Of a stretch of 64,000 nt of DNA, positions 62,854-64,000 are shown piece after piece. Both the position numbers and the translations under genes were made by a program. The notes below the pieces were generated by a model. The model saw nothing but the letters and a program-made list of their open reading frames with translations. It did not search any database and was not told where the DNA came from. Positions within the stretch are counted from its first letter, which is position 1. Every line of letters begins with the position of its first letter. The stretch is from Rossellomorea orangium. Its GTDB lineage: Bacteria; Bacillota; Bacilli; Bacillales; Bacillaceae_B. The DNA is taken from positions 403,035 to 467,034 of the forward strand of contig NZ_JAHWGH010000017.1 of assembly GCF_019334305.1 (NCBI RefSeq), in the 5' to 3' direction.

Positions 62854-63027
62854 ATGGGTCTTGTAATTATTACTTCACTGGTTACTTTATTAGCTTTATT
62901 TGCAGTAGTAAGCACTTTCAAAAACAAGAATGCAATGGGAATTCTTTTCTCACTTGCAACATTAGGTGTTTTTGGATGGTTTACAATTATGACTGTCCTT
63001 CACTCTGGTTACCCAGGTGGTCATTAA
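62854..63027 (+). CDS. yqgW: DUF2759 membrane protein YqgW
   Basis: 57 residues: two hydrophobic segments and an ending TVLHSGYPGGH. Matches YqgW in size and position. ATG 62854 behind AAAGGGG. Function unknown. Confidence 0.8.
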   Translation: MGLVIITSLVTLLALFAVVSTFKNKNAMGILFSLATLGVFGWFTIMTVLHSGYPGGH

Positions 63028-63044
63028 TTAAAAATGTTTCACAT

Positions 63045-63080
63045 TAAAAAGCCTTCCATTTCATTATGGAAGGCTTTTTA
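63045..63080 (+). terminator. yqgW terminator
   Basis: AAAAAGCCTTCCAT / ATGGAAGGCTTTTT hairpin, T run follows. Confidence 0.8.
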
Positions 63081-63236
63081 ATTCAACGGCTTTACAGGCA
63101 CCAAAAAGTACCCTATGGATCTTTTGGATATGTACGTTATACTATTAGTGACATTTACCTTAAGGCGATTGGGATATTCGACATCCTTACAGCCAATTCT
63201 ATATATAATTAGAACTCGGATGAGGAGGTTTAGTAA

Positions 63237-63590
63237 TTGAAAAAGTACAATATACCGGTTGAAGCTTCCCTGGAAGTGATTGGAGGAAAATGGAAGGTTG
63301 TAATTCTTTGCCATCTAATCAAAAATAAACGGAGGACCAGCGAATTAAAACGGTTGATGCCGGGTATAACACAGAAAATGCTGACCCAGCAATTAAGGGA
63401 GCTGGAAGCAGATGGCGTCATCAATCGGATCATTTATAATCAAGTCCCTCCAAAGGTCGAATACGAATTGACAGAATACGGATGGTCATTAAAAGAGCCT
63501 TTGGACATGTTATGTGCCTGGGGAGAACAGCATATTGAAAAAACATATCCTGATAAAAGTGAAGTTCTCTTAGAAAGTGAAGAAGCGTAA
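63237..63590 (+). CDS. HxlR-family transcriptional regulator
   Basis: 117 residues: IPVEASLEVIGGKWKVVILCHL, RTSELKRLMPGITQKMLTQQLRELEADGVINR, VEYELTEYG. Classic HxlR winged helix, a family sensing stress or electrophiles. No Cys is conspicuous at the sensing site except in CHLI and MLCAW. The start is TTG 63237 behind GAGGAGG. Target unknown. Confidence 0.9.
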   Translation: MKKYNIPVEASLEVIGGKWKVVILCHLIKNKRRTSELKRLMPGITQKMLTQQLRELEADGVINRIIYNQVPPKVEYELTEYGWSLKEPLDMLCAWGEQHIEKTYPDKSEVLLESEEA

Positions 63591-63656
63591 AGATCAAATT
63601 AAAAAGCTGTTTTCACAAAGATTGTTGCTATTCGCATACAAACTAAGATTTACGAT

Positions 63657-63765
63657 GCTCTGTCATTTAAGTTGTAGTGCAGGAGGGTGAAGGGAACAGT
63701 CCTGCTTTCCGTAGGAGTCTACGCAGTTCCCTTCACCCTCTCAAGTAGTAAGTAGTTGACAGAGC
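63657..63765. repeat. 109-bp long inverted repeat
   Basis: Terminal arms GCTCTGTCA/TGACAGAGC and inner arms GAGGGTGAAGGGAAC/GTTCCCTTCACCCTC surround a variable loop. It has the form of a small non-coding mobile element (MITE-like); no target duplication is evident. Confidence 0.65.
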
Positions 63766-63900
63766 AAAATGGTTTGTGACCATCAGTTCAAAAAGAGTAA
63801 GGGACTATGAAATAAAATGGGTAACTATAACGAATGAATAAGCAGTGGCATACGCAATCTCCACATTTCCTTTGTGATAGTCAAACTTTTCGTAAGTTGA

Positions 63901-64000
63901 TCGGAGCGGAAGGTGCTCGACTCCTGCGGGAAACGCTGGACAGGTGAGACCCCGCAGGCGCAGCCGAGGAGGCTCACCGCCAGCCCCGCGGAAAGCGAGC
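63901..64000. repeat. Bacillaceae G-C-rich repeat, cut by window end
   Basis: Contains CTCGACTCCTGCGGG, GGTGAGACCCCGCAGG and GAGGAGGCTCACCGCC, palindrome-rich. I recognise the motif as a common non-coding repeat of Bacillus genomes. It runs off the window. Confidence 0.55.

Overview
The window is a Bacillaceae chromosome segment (endospore former, probably Bacillus sensu lato) with part of a prophage at its left end. The host part follows the order of the Bacillus subtilis spo0A-spoIVB-recN to yqg region almost gene for gene. It carries Spo0A, SpoIVB, the complete spoIIIA operon and the complete comG operon. Differences from B. subtilis are a class II (B12-dependent) ribonucleotide reductase and an OLE RNA/OapA module in the isoprenoid operon.

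Positions 1-17500 are prophage, cut by the left window edge. Nearly all genes lie on the minus strand in tightly coupled operons. The right operon (about 17200 to 9240) encodes an HNH endonuclease, a winged-helix replication protein, a DnaC-like loader, a DnaB-like helicase and a TOPRIM primase, with many small proteins between them. The left operon (7002 to 1) starts with a sigma-like protein and encodes a second HNH endonuclease, a probable SSB, a PD-(D/E)XK protein, a PolA-type polymerase, a thioredoxin-like protein and a Cas4/RecB-like nuclease. Between them is a control module: two small Cro/CI-type genes on the plus strand, a divergent AimR-like receptor and an AimP-like secreted pro-peptide. 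This is an arbitrium lysis-lysogeny communication system. The AimP gene ends in a terminator, followed by an inverted repeat and a promoter with a poor -35, placed to drive the left replication operon directly.

Positions 17500-39040 run spo0A, spoIVB, recN, argR, tlyA-like yqxC, dxs, oapA, OLE RNA, ispA, xseB, xseA, folD, nusB, yqhY, accC, accB and spoIIIAH to spoIIIAA, all on the minus strand. Positions 39280-55040 carry efp, yqhT, aroQ, yqhR, yqhP, yqhO, nrdJ with two NrdR boxes, lipM, yqhL, the gcvT-gcvPA-gcvPB operon behind a tandem glycine riboswitch, and yqhH-yqhG. Positions 55100-64000 carry yqzE, aroK, comGG to comGA, a cupin protein, tRNA-Gln, mgsR, yqgY, yqgX, yqgW, an HxlR regulator and repeats.

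Points for a second look are the arbitrium module with no visible aimX ORF, the OLE RNA, several genes whose best start is a non-canonical codon (ATT, ATA or CTG), a 12-bp tandem repeat at the spo0A/prophage boundary, a 21-bp tandem repeat between nusB and yqhY, and four copies of a dispersed hairpin repeat. All homology statements come from reading the sequence against remembered family features; no search was run.
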